Positions 17,374 to 26,454 are shown, counted from the stretch's first letter. The stretch: 64,000 nucleotides of DNA from Nocardiopsis sp. NRRL B-16309 (GCF_001279585.1 NZ_LGEC01000016.1:62001-126000); one strand, 5' to 3'. Program-made: numbers and translations. Notes: a model not told the origin generated them from the sequence alone.

Positions 17374-17751
17374 TCATGCCCGCTCGTCGTCGAACCGTTC
17401 CCGGGCGCGCTCGACGGCGGGCAGGTTGGTGGCGCTCCACCCCAGGAGGGCGTCGATGAGGTCCTGGAGCGTCGTGCCGAGCGGCGTGATCCGGTACTCG
17501 ACGGCGATGGGCCGCGTGCTGGTGACGACGCGCTCGACCATCCCGTTGCGCTCCAGCCGACGCAGCGTCGCGGTGAGCGACTTCTGCGTGACGACGGGGA
17601 TCGCGCGGCGCAGTTCGTTGAAGCGCGAGGGACGCCCGCACAGCCGGTCGAGCACCTGGAGCGACCACTTGTCCAGCAGCTGGTCGAGCAGCTCGCGCTG
17701 AGGGGCGGTGATCTGGGAGTGGCCGGACTCGGCCTCGTCGGTATCCCGCAT
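17374..17751 (-). CDS. HxlR-family transcriptional regulator
   Basis: This 125-residue winged-helix regulator has the HxlR signature (LLDKWSLQVLDRLCGRPSRF, then NELRRAIPVVTQKSLTATLRRL) and a C-terminal dimerisation helix (LGTTLQDLIDALLGWS). The start at 17751 is the first Met compatible with the family N-terminus. It is divergent from a RidA-family gene, with symmetric sequences between them, so it probably represses itself and that gene. Confidence 0.9.
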   Translation of the reverse strand: MRDTDEAESGHSQITAPQRELLDQLLDKWSLQVLDRLCGRPSRFNELRRAIPVVTQKSLTATLRRLERNGMVERVVTSTRPIAVEYRITPLGTTLQDLIDALLGWSATNLPAVERARERFDDERA

Positions 17752-17753
17752 GA

Positions 17754-17811
17754 AACCTAGGTTAATTGAAGTTCCCTGCGGCCACCAAGTAGACATTGGA
17801 TACCACCTACT
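17754..17811. promoter_or_regulatory. HxlR/RidA divergent control region
   Basis: The palindrome AACCTAGGTT (17754-17763) lies directly upstream of the HxlR start codon. A second inverted repeat AGTAG...CTACT (17788-17811) lies closer to the RidA gene. The stretch is A+T-rich against its surroundings, as expected of a promoter and operator. Confidence 0.5.
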
Positions 17812-17833
17812 CGACCGACGAAAGGGACCTCCG

Positions 17834-18244
17834 ATGACCGTGCGACTCCTGACCCCCGAGGGCATGTTCCAGCCCGTCCCCTACCACCACGTCTCCATCG
17901 GCACGGGCACCCGCCAGGTGCACGTCGCGGGCCAGATCGCGCGGGACGCCGAGGGCAGGCCCGTCGCGACCGGCGACCTCACCGGACAGGTCGGGCAGGC
18001 CCTGCGCAACACCGCCCGCGGGCTGGCCGGCGCCGGAGCGGACTTCTCCGACGTCGTGCGCCTCCGGTTCTTCGTCACGGGCTGGAATCCCCACATGGCG
18101 GACGCCTTCATGGCGGGTATCGAGAACGTCGCCGACGAGCTGGGACTCCCGCGGCCGTTGCCGCCCCTGTCGCTCATCGGCGTCGACTACCTCTTCGAGC
18201 CCGACGTGCTCGTCGAGGTCGAGGCGTTCGCGACCCTGGACTGA
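17834..18244 (+). CDS. RidA-family (YjgF/YER057c) deaminase-like protein
   Basis: This 136-residue protein of the Rid superfamily may hydrolyse reactive enamines or imines to ketones and ammonia. Family blocks include VHVAGQIARDAEGRPV, LRNTARGLAGAGADFSDVVR and the end block LFEPDVLVEVEAFA. The catalytic Arg seen in RidA proper (near the end, in the R-V-A-V-E-V context) is not obvious; the matching position reads PDVLVEVE. It may therefore belong to a non-RidA subgroup. AAAGGGA precedes the ATG. It is divergent from the HxlR regulator. Confidence 0.85.
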   Translation: MTVRLLTPEGMFQPVPYHHVSIGTGTRQVHVAGQIARDAEGRPVATGDLTGQVGQALRNTARGLAGAGADFSDVVRLRFFVTGWNPHMADAFMAGIENVADELGLPRPLPPLSLIGVDYLFEPDVLVEVEAFATLD

Positions 18245-18395
18245 CCGGCTCCGGGCCCGGCCCCGCGGCCCTGGCCCCCACCGTCTGCCCGCCGGGCCCC
18301 CCGTTCCGGCGCGGGGCCGTCCACGTTCCAGCGCGGGCCCGCCCGCCGGGGGCCGTCCACGTCCGGACGGCACCCGCACCGGGCCGGGCCCGCGG

Positions 18396-19178
18396 TCAGG
18401 TGCGGCGGGCCATGTGCAGGCGGGTGAGGTAGGGGACGCGCACGACGCCGTCCGGGAAGTGCTCCGCCACCAGGTCAGTGAGGGCGGCGCGGGTGCGCTC
18501 CAGGCCGATGGCGCGGACCACGGCGGCCATCTTGGTGGAGGACAGGGCCATCCCCAGGTACCCGTCGAGATCGAGTTCGCGCACCCAGCGGCCGGTGTAC
18601 GCGGTGGCCTCGTCCAGCCCCTCCCGCGCCGCCAGTTCGCCGACCGTGTCGAAGCTGCGGTAGTCGCGCCGGTAGCCGTCCCCGTGCTCCTCGAGCAGGG
18701 ACTCGTGCGCGTCGACGAACGCGCTCGCGGTCCAGTCGCGGTCGTTGGCGAGGACGGCGACGGTGCCGCCGGGGGCGAGCACGCGGACCGCCTCCGCGTA
18801 GAAGGCGGGGCGGTCGAACCAGTGGACGGCCTGCGCCGCGAGCACGAGCGCGGCCGAGCCGTCGGGGAAGGGCACGTCCTCGGCGCGGCCGTCGGTGAAC
18901 TCCACCCCGCCGGGTCCGGCCGCGGCGGATTCGCGCATCGCGTGTCCGGGCTCCACGCCGACCACCCGGGGACCGGGTCCGAAGACGTCGCGCAGCGCGC
19001 GCGTGGAGATGCCCGTCCCGGCCCCGACGTCGACCAGGAGCCACGGCTCGGGCCAACCGGCACGGCTCCCGGCCAGGACGTACTCGCGCAGCCGGTCGAG
19101 CACGGGCGCGGGATAGCCGGGGCGGAAGCGCCGGTAGTCCTCGGTGAGCCGGTCGAAGGCCTGGGTCCGGTCGCCCAC
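18396..19178 (-). CDS. Class I SAM-dependent methyltransferase
   Basis: About 260 residues with the Rossmann-like methyltransferase fold. Motif I is LLVDVGAGTGISTR near residue 45; motif II is VVGVEPG; motif IV is the PFPDGSAALVLAAQAVHWFD region with HWFD typical of the type 11 family. GTG at 19178 follows GGAGAGG and matches the start of homology; longer reading is not supported. The acceptor is unknown. It runs in the same direction as, and just downstream of, an AraC regulator gene. Confidence 0.88.
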   Translation of the reverse strand: MGDRTQAFDRLTEDYRRFRPGYPAPVLDRLREYVLAGSRAGWPEPWLLVDVGAGTGISTRALRDVFGPGPRVVGVEPGHAMRESAAAGPGGVEFTDGRAEDVPFPDGSAALVLAAQAVHWFDRPAFYAEAVRVLAPGGTVAVLANDRDWTASAFVDAHESLLEEHGDGYRRDYRSFDTVGELAAREGLDEATAYTGRWVRELDLDGYLGMALSSTKMAAVVRAIGLERTRAALTDLVAEHFPDGVVRVPYLTRLHMARRT

Positions 19179-19216
19179 GCTGGTCCTCTCCGTCGTCGGT
19201 CGCCGCGGCTGTGACC

Positions 19217-20188
19217 CTACCCCACCGGTGCCGCCGATCCCGGGCGCGCGGGCTTGTGCGCGTTCCGCCGGTACTCCGAGGGGTTGACTCCGGTGTGGGT
19301 CTTGAACGCGGAGCTGAACGCGAACGCGCTGCCGTAGCCGACCCGTCCCGCGACGGCCTCCAGGCCCAGGTCGGGGCGGGCCGAGAGCAGGTCGCAGGCG
19401 GTGGTCAGCCGCCACGTGCGCAGGTAGGCCATGGGCGGGGTGCCCACCGCCCGCTGGAAGCGCTCCGCCAGGGTCGAGCGCGAGACGGCGCAGGCGCGGG
19501 CGAGCGACGCCAGGGTCCAGGGCCGCTCGGGGCCCTCGTGGACCAGCTCCAGGGCCCGCGCCACGACGCCGTCGCCCCGGGCGCTGAGCCAGCTGGGCTC
19601 CGTGCGGGGGTGCTCCGCCATCCAGGCGCGGACGGCCATGACCAGCAGGCAGTCCAGGAGGCGGTCGTTGAGGCTCGCCTGGGCGACGCCGGCGGTGATG
19701 ATCTCACGGACCAGCAGGTCGACCACGGCCGGGTCGACGCTGCCCGCGCGCAGGACCGCCAGGGGCGGCAGCGCGGACAGGGCCAGGCGCCCGGCCTCGC
19801 TGTCGTCCTCGTAGGCGCCGATGACCAGGGAGTACGCGCCCTCGGGGTCGTTGCCCCACATCCCCACGCCGTGGGACATGCTCACGTGGAGTTCCTGGCC
19901 GTCGTCGGCGACGCAGCGCTGGCCGGGGTGGACGGTGATCGTCGGTGGGCGCCCGGACCGGTCGGACAGCACGTAGGGGTCCGGACCGCGGGTGAGGACG
20001 ACGTCGCCGGGGTCGAGCGCCGCCTCCTGGTCGCGCGTGCGCACCCACACCCGGCCGGAGGTGACCACGCCCAGGCCCAGGGCGGACCCGTCGCGGACGT
20101 CGATCGACCAGGGCGCACTCATGACGACGCGCAGGGTGAAGGCGCCGCGGGCCCGCGGGCCGTCGAGCAGGTGTGTGAGGGGGTCCAT
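19217..20188 (-). CDS. AraC-family regulator with cupin-type N-terminus
   Basis: This 323-residue protein has an N-terminal cupin-like ligand domain (residues 15-190) of the type found with NmrA/SDR reductase genes, then two HTH motifs. The first is LASLARACAVSRSTLAERFQ; the second is EAVAGRVGYGSAFAFSSAFK. It is divergent from the NmrA-type reductase gene, with 86 bp between starts, and most likely controls it. Confidence 0.9.
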   Translation of the reverse strand: MDPLTHLLDGPRARGAFTLRVVMSAPWSIDVRDGSALGLGVVTSGRVWVRTRDQEAALDPGDVVLTRGPDPYVLSDRSGRPPTITVHPGQRCVADDGQELHVSMSHGVGMWGNDPEGAYSLVIGAYEDDSEAGRLALSALPPLAVLRAGSVDPAVVDLLVREIITAGVAQASLNDRLLDCLLVMAVRAWMAEHPRTEPSWLSARGDGVVARALELVHEGPERPWTLASLARACAVSRSTLAERFQRAVGTPPMAYLRTWRLTTACDLLSARPDLGLEAVAGRVGYGSAFAFSSAFKTHTGVNPSEYRRNAHKPARPGSAAPVG

Positions 20189-20274
20189 GAAGGCAGGCTA
20201 CGCCTGGACGATCTCTTATGCCATCCAGTAAATCGACCATGGTTCGTCCGGATCTGGTCCGCTGTACTGAGGAC

Positions 20275-21096
20275 ATGCGCAACCAACGAATCCTCGTCAC
20301 CGGCGGCACCGGCATGACCGGTCGCCGCGTCTCCCACCACCTGGCCGAGCGCGGGGCCGACGTCCGCGTCGGCTCCCGATCGGGCACCCCGCCCTTCGAG
20401 TGGCACGACCCCGCCACCTGGGACGCCGTTCTGGACGGGGTCGACGGCGTCTACCTGTGCTTCCACCCCGACCTGGCCTTTCCCGGCGCGGCCGAGGCGG
20501 TCTCGGCGTTCGCCGCCCGCGCCGCCGAGCGCGGCGCCACCCAGATGGTGCTGTTGTCCGGGCGCGGGGAGGACGGCGCGGAGCGGGCGGAGCGGGCCGT
20601 CCGGGCGGTCTTCACGGACCTGACCGTGCTGCGCTGCTCGATGTTCGCGCAGAACTTCTCCGAGCACATCCTGGTCGACGGTGTGCGTTCGGGAACCGTG
20701 GCCCTGCCCGTGCCGGACGTGCCCGAGCCCTTCGTGGACCTGGCGGACGTGGCCGAGGCGGCCGTGCTCGCCCTCACCGAGGACGGGCACGCGGGGCGGC
20801 TGTACGAGCTGACCGGGCCGACCGCGCTGACCTTCGCCGAGGCGTGCGCCCTGATGGGCGAGGCCGCCGGGCACCCGGTGTCCTACCTGCCGGTGACGCC
20901 CGCGGACTTCGTGGCCGAGGCGGGCCGGGCGGGGATTCCCGCCGAGGTCGCCACGGGGCTCGCGGAGCTGTTCGCCGAGATCCTGGACGGCCGCAACGCC
21001 AAGCCGACCGACGGCGTGCGGCGGGCGCTGGGCCGCCCCGCGGGCGACTTCGGCGGCTACGTGGCCCGCGCCGCCGCGGAGGGGGCGTGGTCGTGA
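20275..21096 (+). CDS. NmrA-like NAD(P)-binding reductase
   Basis: This protein of about 273 residues is an atypical short-chain dehydrogenase. The nucleotide-binding motif is ILVTGGTGMTGRRV at the N-terminus. The catalytic Tyr-x3-Lys is absent, as usual for the NmrA/quinone-reductase (QorB-like) branch. LLSGRGEDGAERAERAV and LRCSMFAQNFSEHIL match the family middle region. ATG at 20275 fits the family start; an upstream Met has no support. Divergent from the AraC regulator, so probably inducible by its ligand. Confidence 0.87.
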   Translation: MRNQRILVTGGTGMTGRRVSHHLAERGADVRVGSRSGTPPFEWHDPATWDAVLDGVDGVYLCFHPDLAFPGAAEAVSAFAARAAERGATQMVLLSGRGEDGAERAERAVRAVFTDLTVLRCSMFAQNFSEHILVDGVRSGTVALPVPDVPEPFVDLADVAEAAVLALTEDGHAGRLYELTGPTALTFAEACALMGEAAGHPVSYLPVTPADFVAEAGRAGIPAEVATGLAELFAEILDGRNAKPTDGVRRALGRPAGDFGGYVARAAAEGAWS

Positions 21097-21309
21097 CCGG
21101 GTGAGGACCGGGCCGTGCGCGGGGCGCCCTCGGGCCGGGAACGGGGGCGGCCGGGGTGCGACTTCCAGGGGCACGTACGGGACCAGGCGCGACACAGGGG
21201 CGGTCCGGGACGGAGAGCACACCCACGGGCCGCTTCGTCCGTAGTCTCGGATCCGCCGGTGGTCTCCGGACCGCCGGCGGCCGCACGACCAGCACCGAGG
21301 AGGCCGCCC

Positions 21310-21954
21310 GTGTCCGACCACGAGCGCGACCACACGGCCCGGGGTGAGCGCACCCGGCGCCGGATCATCGACGCCGCCGCGGAGCTGTACTCGCGCTGCG
21401 GCTTCTGGGGCGTGACCCTGGGCGACGTCGCCGAGCGCGCCGGGCTCACCCACGGGGGCGTCCTCCACCACTTCCCGAGCCGGGAGGCCGTGCTCCTCCA
21501 TGTCCTGAGCCGACGGGACGAGCTGGACGCGCCCCTGCTGACGGCGCCCGGGCCGGACCCCCGGGAGCTGGTGGAGGTCATCGTGCGGATGGCGGAGCAC
21601 GACGCGGGCGCGCCCGGGCCGGTCTCGCTGCACGTGACCCTGGCCGCCGAGGCCACCGACCCGGTCCATCCCGCGCACGAGTACTTCGTCGCCCGGTACC
21701 GGAACCTGCGCGACCACCTCGTTCCGGCGCTGGCCGACCTGCTCGACGAGCGTGACGGACCGACACCGGAGATCGCCGCCCAACAGATCGTGGCGCTCAC
21801 CGACGGCCTGCGGGTGCAGTGGCTGCTCGACCCGGGCACCGTCGACATGCGCGCCGCGGTGGTGTCGTTCCTGCGGAGCCTGGGGGTCGCGGCCCAGGAG
21901 CCGCCGGGGCCCGGGAACACAGACACTGGCGGGCCTGACGTGGGAGCGCGGTAG
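21310..21954 (+). CDS. TetR-family transcriptional regulator
   Basis: This 214-residue protein has a TetR helix-turn-helix at about residues 12-58 (RRRIIDAAAELYSRCGFWGV, then LGDVAERAGLTHGGVLHHF) and a TetR C-terminal domain that ends near DMRAAVVSFLRSLG. GTG at 21310 follows GAGGAGG. No obvious operator is visible upstream. The following 333 bp are non-coding and contain repeats, so its target is not evident; the arsenite-type transporter downstream is one candidate. Confidence 0.86.
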   Translation: MSDHERDHTARGERTRRRIIDAAAELYSRCGFWGVTLGDVAERAGLTHGGVLHHFPSREAVLLHVLSRRDELDAPLLTAPGPDPRELVEVIVRMAEHDAGAPGPVSLHVTLAAEATDPVHPAHEYFVARYRNLRDHLVPALADLLDERDGPTPEIAAQQIVALTDGLRVQWLLDPGTVDMRAAVVSFLRSLGVAAQEPPGPGNTDTGGPDVGAR

Positions 21955-21983
21955 GGGCCGGACCGATCCGATGGTTCGGAGTG

Positions 21984-22132
21984 CGTGCCCGAGCCGCGAG
22001 CGTGTGCTGAGGCCACCGGGGCTGGTGAGTACAGGAGCTTGCCCGAGCCCCACGAGCGTTCATCCAGTCCACTGGGACCGGCGGACACGGAGGCGTGCCC
22101 GGGCCCCGCGAGCGTGTGCCCAGGCCACCGGG
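21984..22132 (+). repeat. Three imperfect ~55-bp-period tandem repeats in a 333-bp gap
   Basis: The gap 21955-22287 holds no gene. It contains three copies of a 37-39 bp element around TGCCCGAGCC..GCGAGCGTGTGC..AGGCCACCGGG. They start at 21984, 22038 and 22094. A degenerate fourth copy may begin at about 22148 (GGTTCGGGGAGTGCGCGCC resembles GGTTCGGAGTGCGTGCC before copy one). Confidence 0.6.
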
Positions 22133-22287
22133 CACGTCGGTTCGGGGAGTGCGCGCCGGGGCCCGCCCGGGCGATCGTCGCTGCCGCCGGACCGATCCGA
22201 CCGGACGGCGTCCGGGGCACCCGTCCTGTCCCGGGCGCCCGTCCTAGAGTGGGGGAACGAACCGCCGATCCCCGCCGAGAGAGCACC

Positions 22288-23262
22288 GTGTCCGTCGCCG
22301 AGAGACTCCAGAGCGTCTTCGTGGCGCTGGCCGCCGTGCTCGGTCTGGCCGTCGGCACCCTGTGGCCGGTCGGGGCGGTCGCCGGACACCTGGTCCTGCC
22401 CGCGCTGGTCCTGCTGCTCGTGGCGGTGTTCGTGCAGGTGGACGCCGCCCGGGTCCGCCTGGCCCGGGACGCCGGGACGGTGGTGGCCGCCAGTCTGGTC
22501 CTCAACTTCGTCTTCACGCCGTTGCTGGCGTGGGCTCTGGGAGTCGGGCTGCTGGGCGACGCGCCGGATCTGCGGATCGGTCTGCTGTTGCTGCTGGTGA
22601 CGCCCTGCACCGACTGGTACCTGGTGTTCACGGGGCTCGCCCGGGGGCACATGGGGGTGGCGGCGGCACTGCTGCCGATCAACCTGGTGCTCCAGCTGGC
22701 CCTGCTGCCCGTCTACGTGCTGCTCCTCGGCGGCGAGGCGGCCAGTGTGGGGACCGGGACGCTGGTCGAGGCCGTCGTGCTGGTGCTGGTGGTGCCACTG
22801 GTGGCCGCCGCGCTCCTGCGGTGGGCCACCGGCCGGTGGAAGGGTCCGCGGTGGCGGGAGCGGGTGGTGGTCGCCCCGGCCGGGCGGGCGGTCCTGCCGC
22901 TGCTCTACCTGGCGGTCCTGGCGATGTTCGCCTCCCAGGCACGGACCGTGGCCGCGCATCTGGGCGAGCTGGCGGTGCTGCTGGTGCCCCTGGGGGTGTT
23001 CTTCGTCGTGGCACCGCTGGTGGCCGTGCTCGTCGCGCGCGTTCTGCGGCTGCCCGGCGACCAGCGGGCCGCGCTCACCATGACGACGGTGGCCCGCAAC
23101 TCCCCCGTCGCGCTGGGCATCGCGGTCGCCGCCTTCCCCGACCGGCCCCTGATCGCGGTGGCCCTGGTGATCGGCCCCCTCGTGGAGCTGCCGGTCCTGG
23201 CGGTGCTCAGCCAGCTGGTCCGGGTGCGCGATCCACGGGAGCCCGACGGCGTCAGCGGCTGA
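22288..23262 (+). CDS. SBF/ACR3-like arsenic resistance-type transporter
   Basis: This 324-residue integral membrane protein has about ten spans and belongs to the bile acid:sodium symporter fold that includes ACR3 arsenite exporters. The stretch LLLVTPCTDWYLVFTGLA carries the conserved Pro-Cys-Thr of ACR3-like proteins, and MTTVARNSPVALGIA matches the second family crossover region. GTG at 22288 follows GAGAGA; upstream in-frame starts would run through the repeat region. No arsR or arsenate reductase lies nearby, so arsenite as substrate is inferred only from the family. Confidence 0.82.
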   Translation: MSVAERLQSVFVALAAVLGLAVGTLWPVGAVAGHLVLPALVLLLVAVFVQVDAARVRLARDAGTVVAASLVLNFVFTPLLAWALGVGLLGDAPDLRIGLLLLLVTPCTDWYLVFTGLARGHMGVAAALLPINLVLQLALLPVYVLLLGGEAASVGTGTLVEAVVLVLVVPLVAAALLRWATGRWKGPRWRERVVVAPAGRAVLPLLYLAVLAMFASQARTVAAHLGELAVLLVPLGVFFVVAPLVAVLVARVLRLPGDQRAALTMTTVARNSPVALGIAVAAFPDRPLIAVALVIGPLVELPVLAVLSQLVRVRDPREPDGVSG

Positions 23263-23337
23263 GCCCTCGGCCCGGCCGACCGCCTCGCCCGGTGGCCACA
23301 CGCCTCGCCCTCCCGGACCGCCACTCCTGAGCCTGAC

Positions 23338-23395
23338 GGGTGTCCCGCCGCCTCCGGGAGCCGAGTCGGGCACCAAGCCGGACGGCGGGGCACCC
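23338..23395. terminator. Candidate bidirectional hairpin
   Basis: GGGTGTCCCGCCG and CGGCGGGGCACCC can form a 13-bp stem with one wobble pair and a 32-base loop. It lies between convergent genes (the SBF transporter and the small membrane protein). Confidence 0.45.
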
Positions 23396-23446
23396 GGGGT
23401 CGAAGGGACGCGGGAGGGCCGCCGCCCCCACGGGGCGTCGGGGGTC

Positions 23447-23923
23447 TCACCCGTGAGCGCTCTCGCGAGCGGGCGAGGAGTCGGAGCGATGCCGCGCACG
23501 GTCGAGGAGGGCTAGGACGCCCTGGAACGCGGACCACAGGACCGCCAGCGACGCACCCGCCAGCAGGAACGCCGAGAAGATCCACTCACGGGACCCGTCC
23601 GGCCCGTACACCCGCGTGTCCGCACCGGCGTCCACGGCGGCGATCTCCGTGCCCACCACGCACGTGTCGCGGCCGGCTCCGTGCAGGGTCACCTCGCGCG
23701 CCGGACCTCCGTCGGCCGCGGTGAAGGTGCCGTCGCAGCCGCACGACTCGTGGCCGGGGTGCTGGACGCAGGTGAGCGCGGTCGCGGTGAACACGCCCGG
23801 AGCGCCCTCGCCTCGGGCGGCGCGCAGCCCCTGGTCGAGTCCGGCCAGGCCCACGTACGCCACGGTTCCGGCGAGGACCGTCAGGACGAGGGCGAACGCG
23901 GGAGAGAAGCCCTTCCGACTCAT
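23447..23923 (-). CDS. Small membrane protein with a Cys-containing external domain
   Basis: This 158-residue protein has two predicted membrane spans, at about residues 8-28 and 115-140, with an intervening domain of some 85 residues that probably lies outside the membrane. That domain has four Cys (52, 61, 63, 88) in TCVQHPGHESCGCDG and RDTCVVG, suggesting disulfides or a metal site. I do not recognise the family. Its start overlaps the MFS stop by 4 bp (ATGA), so the two are translationally coupled and probably work together. Confidence 0.75.
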   Translation of the reverse strand: MSRKGFSPAFALVLTVLAGTVAYVGLAGLDQGLRAARGEGAPGVFTATALTCVQHPGHESCGCDGTFTAADGGPAREVTLHGAGRDTCVVGTEIAAVDAGADTRVYGPDGSREWIFSAFLLAGASLAVLWSAFQGVLALLDRARHRSDSSPARESAHG

Positions 23924-25245
23924 CGGGGCACCTCCGTCGCCCGCTCGCCCGGACCGGGCTCTCCCTCCGAACGGGGCTCCCCCTCGGCGTGCTCCGGCCC
24001 TCCCGCGCCGGGCGCCCGCAGAGCGAGCAGCGCCCCGGCCGCGCACAGCACGGCGGCCAGTACCCACAGCGGCCCGTAGTCCCCGGTGACGTCGCGGACC
24101 AGACCGCCGAACACCGCCATCGCCCCGGCCCCGACCTGGTGCAGGGCGTTGACCCAGCCGAACACGATCGCGCCGTCCGCACCGAACACCCGTCGGCACA
24201 GCAGGATCACCGGCGGCACGGTCGCCACGTCGAGCAGCCCGAACGCCACGACGAACGCGATCATCGCCGGTCCGGCGTCCGGTCCGAAGAGCATCGGCAG
24301 CAGTGCGAGCAGGGCGGCCCGGCCGCCGAAGTAGGCCGCCAGCAGCAGGCGGGGGTCGAAGCGGTCCGTGAGCCAGCCGGAGACCACCGTGCCGACCAGG
24401 GAGAACACGCCGATCGTGGACACGAGCGCGGCGGCCGCCGTGACCGCCATCCCGTGGTCGCGCGCGGCGGGGACGAAGTGCGTCCACAGGATGCCGTTCG
24501 TGGTCGCCCCGCAGATCGCGAACAGCCCAGCGAGCAGCCAGAAGTCGCGGCGGCGCACGGACCGGGCGAGGACCAGCACCGTCCGGCGCGCGGCACCCTC
24601 CTCCGTCCTCGGCCGGGGCACCGCCTCCAGGGCGCCGTAGGGCCGCAGCCCCACGTCCGCCGGATGGTCGCGCAGCACCAGCACGACCAGGACCGCCACG
24701 ACCCCGGCCGACAGCGCCAGCGTCACGACCGCCGGGCGCCAGCCCTGGGTGTCGGTGACCCACGCCAGCGCGGGCAGGAACACCAGTTGGCCGAACGCGC
24801 TCGAACCGGTCAGCGCCCCGATCACCAGGCCCCGCCGCCGGACGAACCAGCGGTGGGCGACGGTGGCGGCGAAGGTCATCGCCAGCGAACCGGTGCCCGC
24901 GCCGATCAGCACGCCCCAGTAGAGCGTGAGCTGCCAGGCGTGGTCCATCAGGGTGGTCAGCGCCGCACCGGCCATGACGGCCGACAGCGCGGCGACGGCG
25001 ACCCGGCGCAGTCCGAAGCGGTCCATCAGGGCGGCCGCGAACGGGGCGACCAGCCCGTAGACGACCATGTTGACGGAGGCGGCGACCCCGATCGAGGTGC
25101 GCGACCACTGGTATTCGGTGTGCAACGGGTCGACGAGCAGGCCGGGCATCCCGGCGAACGCCGCGGCGGCGACGATGGCCAGGCCCGCCACGAGCGCGAC
25201 CGGCCAGGCCCGGTGGAGGAGCGGAGTACGTGTCTGGTGCGTCAT
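23920..25245 (-). CDS. MFS transporter (oxalate/formate antiporter-like)
   Basis: This 441-residue protein has twelve membrane spans. The loop 2-3 signature MDRFGLRRV matches the MFS D-R-x-G-R motif, and WFVRRRGLVIGALTGSSAFG matches the OFA-type middle region. The C-terminal 25 residues are hydrophilic and Glu-rich. It is divergent from a GlxA-type regulator and coupled to the small Cys-containing membrane protein. The substrate, a small organic anion by family, is not shown by sequence. Confidence 0.87.
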   Translation of the reverse strand: MTHQTRTPLLHRAWPVALVAGLAIVAAAAFAGMPGLLVDPLHTEYQWSRTSIGVAASVNMVVYGLVAPFAAALMDRFGLRRVAVAALSAVMAGAALTTLMDHAWQLTLYWGVLIGAGTGSLAMTFAATVAHRWFVRRRGLVIGALTGSSAFGQLVFLPALAWVTDTQGWRPAVVTLALSAGVVAVLVVLVLRDHPADVGLRPYGALEAVPRPRTEEGAARRTVLVLARSVRRRDFWLLAGLFAICGATTNGILWTHFVPAARDHGMAVTAAAALVSTIGVFSLVGTVVSGWLTDRFDPRLLLAAYFGGRAALLALLPMLFGPDAGPAMIAFVVAFGLLDVATVPPVILLCRRVFGADGAIVFGWVNALHQVGAGAMAVFGGLVRDVTGDYGPLWVLAAVLCAAGALLALRAPGAGGPEHAEGEPRSEGEPGPGERATEVPR

Positions 25246-25255
25246 GTGACCAGCT

Positions 25256-25279
25256 TCGGGGCGCGGATACCCGCCCCGA
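25256..25279. promoter_or_regulatory. Inverted repeat in MFS/glxA-like divergent promoter
   Basis: TCGGGGCG, 8 bases, then CGCCCCGA is a perfect symmetric site only 11 bp upstream of the MFS start. It is a candidate operator for the divergent regulator. Confidence 0.5.
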
Positions 25280-25298
25280 CAGTGACCCGAAGGCCAAC

Positions 25299-26333
25299 AT
25301 GCGCAAGAATCGGGCCATGTCCGTCTTCACGCGTCCCGACCGCCACAGCGTCGCCGTACTCGTCAGGGACGGGGTCCTGCCCATCGAGGCGGGTATCGTC
25401 CACCGCCTGTTCGGGCAGGCCCGCGACTCGTCCGGGGCCTTCCTCTACGAGGTCGCCACCTGCGCGCTCACTCCGGGGGAGGTCCGCACCGACACCGACG
25501 TCAGCCTCAACGTCGCGCACGGCCCCGAAGCGCTCGACGGCGCCCGGACCGTGGTCGTCCCCGCGGCCGACGCCGACTACGGGGAGCGGCCGCACACCCC
25601 GATCGACCCCGGTCTGGCGGCGGCGCTCGGCCGCATCCGTCCGGACGCCCGGGTCGCCTCGATCTGCACGGGCGCGTTCGTCCTGGCCGCCACCGGGCTG
25701 CTCTCGGGCTGCCGGGTGACCACGCACTGGCGCTCGGTCGGGTTCTTCCGTGCCCTGTACCCGCACATCGACCTCGACCCGGACGTGCTCTACACCGACA
25801 ACGGGCGCGTGCTCACGGCCGCCGGGGTCGCCTCCGGCATCGACCTGTGCCTGCACATGATCCGCGCCGACCACGGCGCCGCCGTCGCCAACGACGTGGC
25901 GCGCGGGACGGTCGTGCCGCCGCACCGCGACGGCGGGCAGGCCCAGTACGTGCGCCGCCCGGTGCCCGAACCCGAGCGCTCCGGGACGGCGCGTGCCCGC
26001 GCGTGGGCGCTGGAGCACCTGGACCGCCAGCCGAGCCTGCGGGCGATGGCGGCCAGGGAGTCGGTGAGCGTGCGTACGTTCACCCGCAGGTTCCGCGACG
26101 AGATGGGGGTCTCGCCGGGGCAGTGGATCGCCCGGCAGCGGCTGGACCGGGCCCGCCAACTCCTGGAGGAGACGGGGATGCCGGTGGACCGGGTCGCCCA
26201 CGAGGCGGGGTTCGGCACCGCTGCGTCCCTGCGCCAGCACATGCAGGCGGAACTCGGCGTCTCCCCGAGCGCGTACCGGCGCACCTTCCGCGGCCCCGCG
26301 GCGAGCCCCGGCACCGGCACTCCCGCCGCCTGA
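25299..26333 (+). CDS. GlxA-family AraC-type regulator
   Basis: This protein of about 344 residues has a DJ-1/PfpI-like domain with the Cys elbow SICTGAFVLAATGLLSG. A C-terminal AraC domain follows (LRAMAARESVSVRTFTRRFR, then VAHEAGFGTAASLRQHM). ATG at 25299 has GAAGG five bases upstream; ATG at 25317 starts exactly where family similarity begins and is an alternative. It is divergent from the MFS gene and probably regulates that operon. Confidence 0.87.
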   Translation: MRKNRAMSVFTRPDRHSVAVLVRDGVLPIEAGIVHRLFGQARDSSGAFLYEVATCALTPGEVRTDTDVSLNVAHGPEALDGARTVVVPAADADYGERPHTPIDPGLAAALGRIRPDARVASICTGAFVLAATGLLSGCRVTTHWRSVGFFRALYPHIDLDPDVLYTDNGRVLTAAGVASGIDLCLHMIRADHGAAVANDVARGTVVPPHRDGGQAQYVRRPVPEPERSGTARARAWALEHLDRQPSLRAMAARESVSVRTFTRRFRDEMGVSPGQWIARQRLDRARQLLEETGMPVDRVAHEAGFGTAASLRQHMQAELGVSPSAYRRTFRGPAASPGTGTPAA

Positions 26334-26454
26334 GGGCGCCCGGACGACCTTGGTCCAGGAGGGCGGGCCTCCGGCGTCCACCGAACCGCCCACCGGTGTC
26401 GAACCGAGGCGGCGCCTGTCCTGGCTCAGCACCAGGGGTCCGGGCGCGCGGCGA

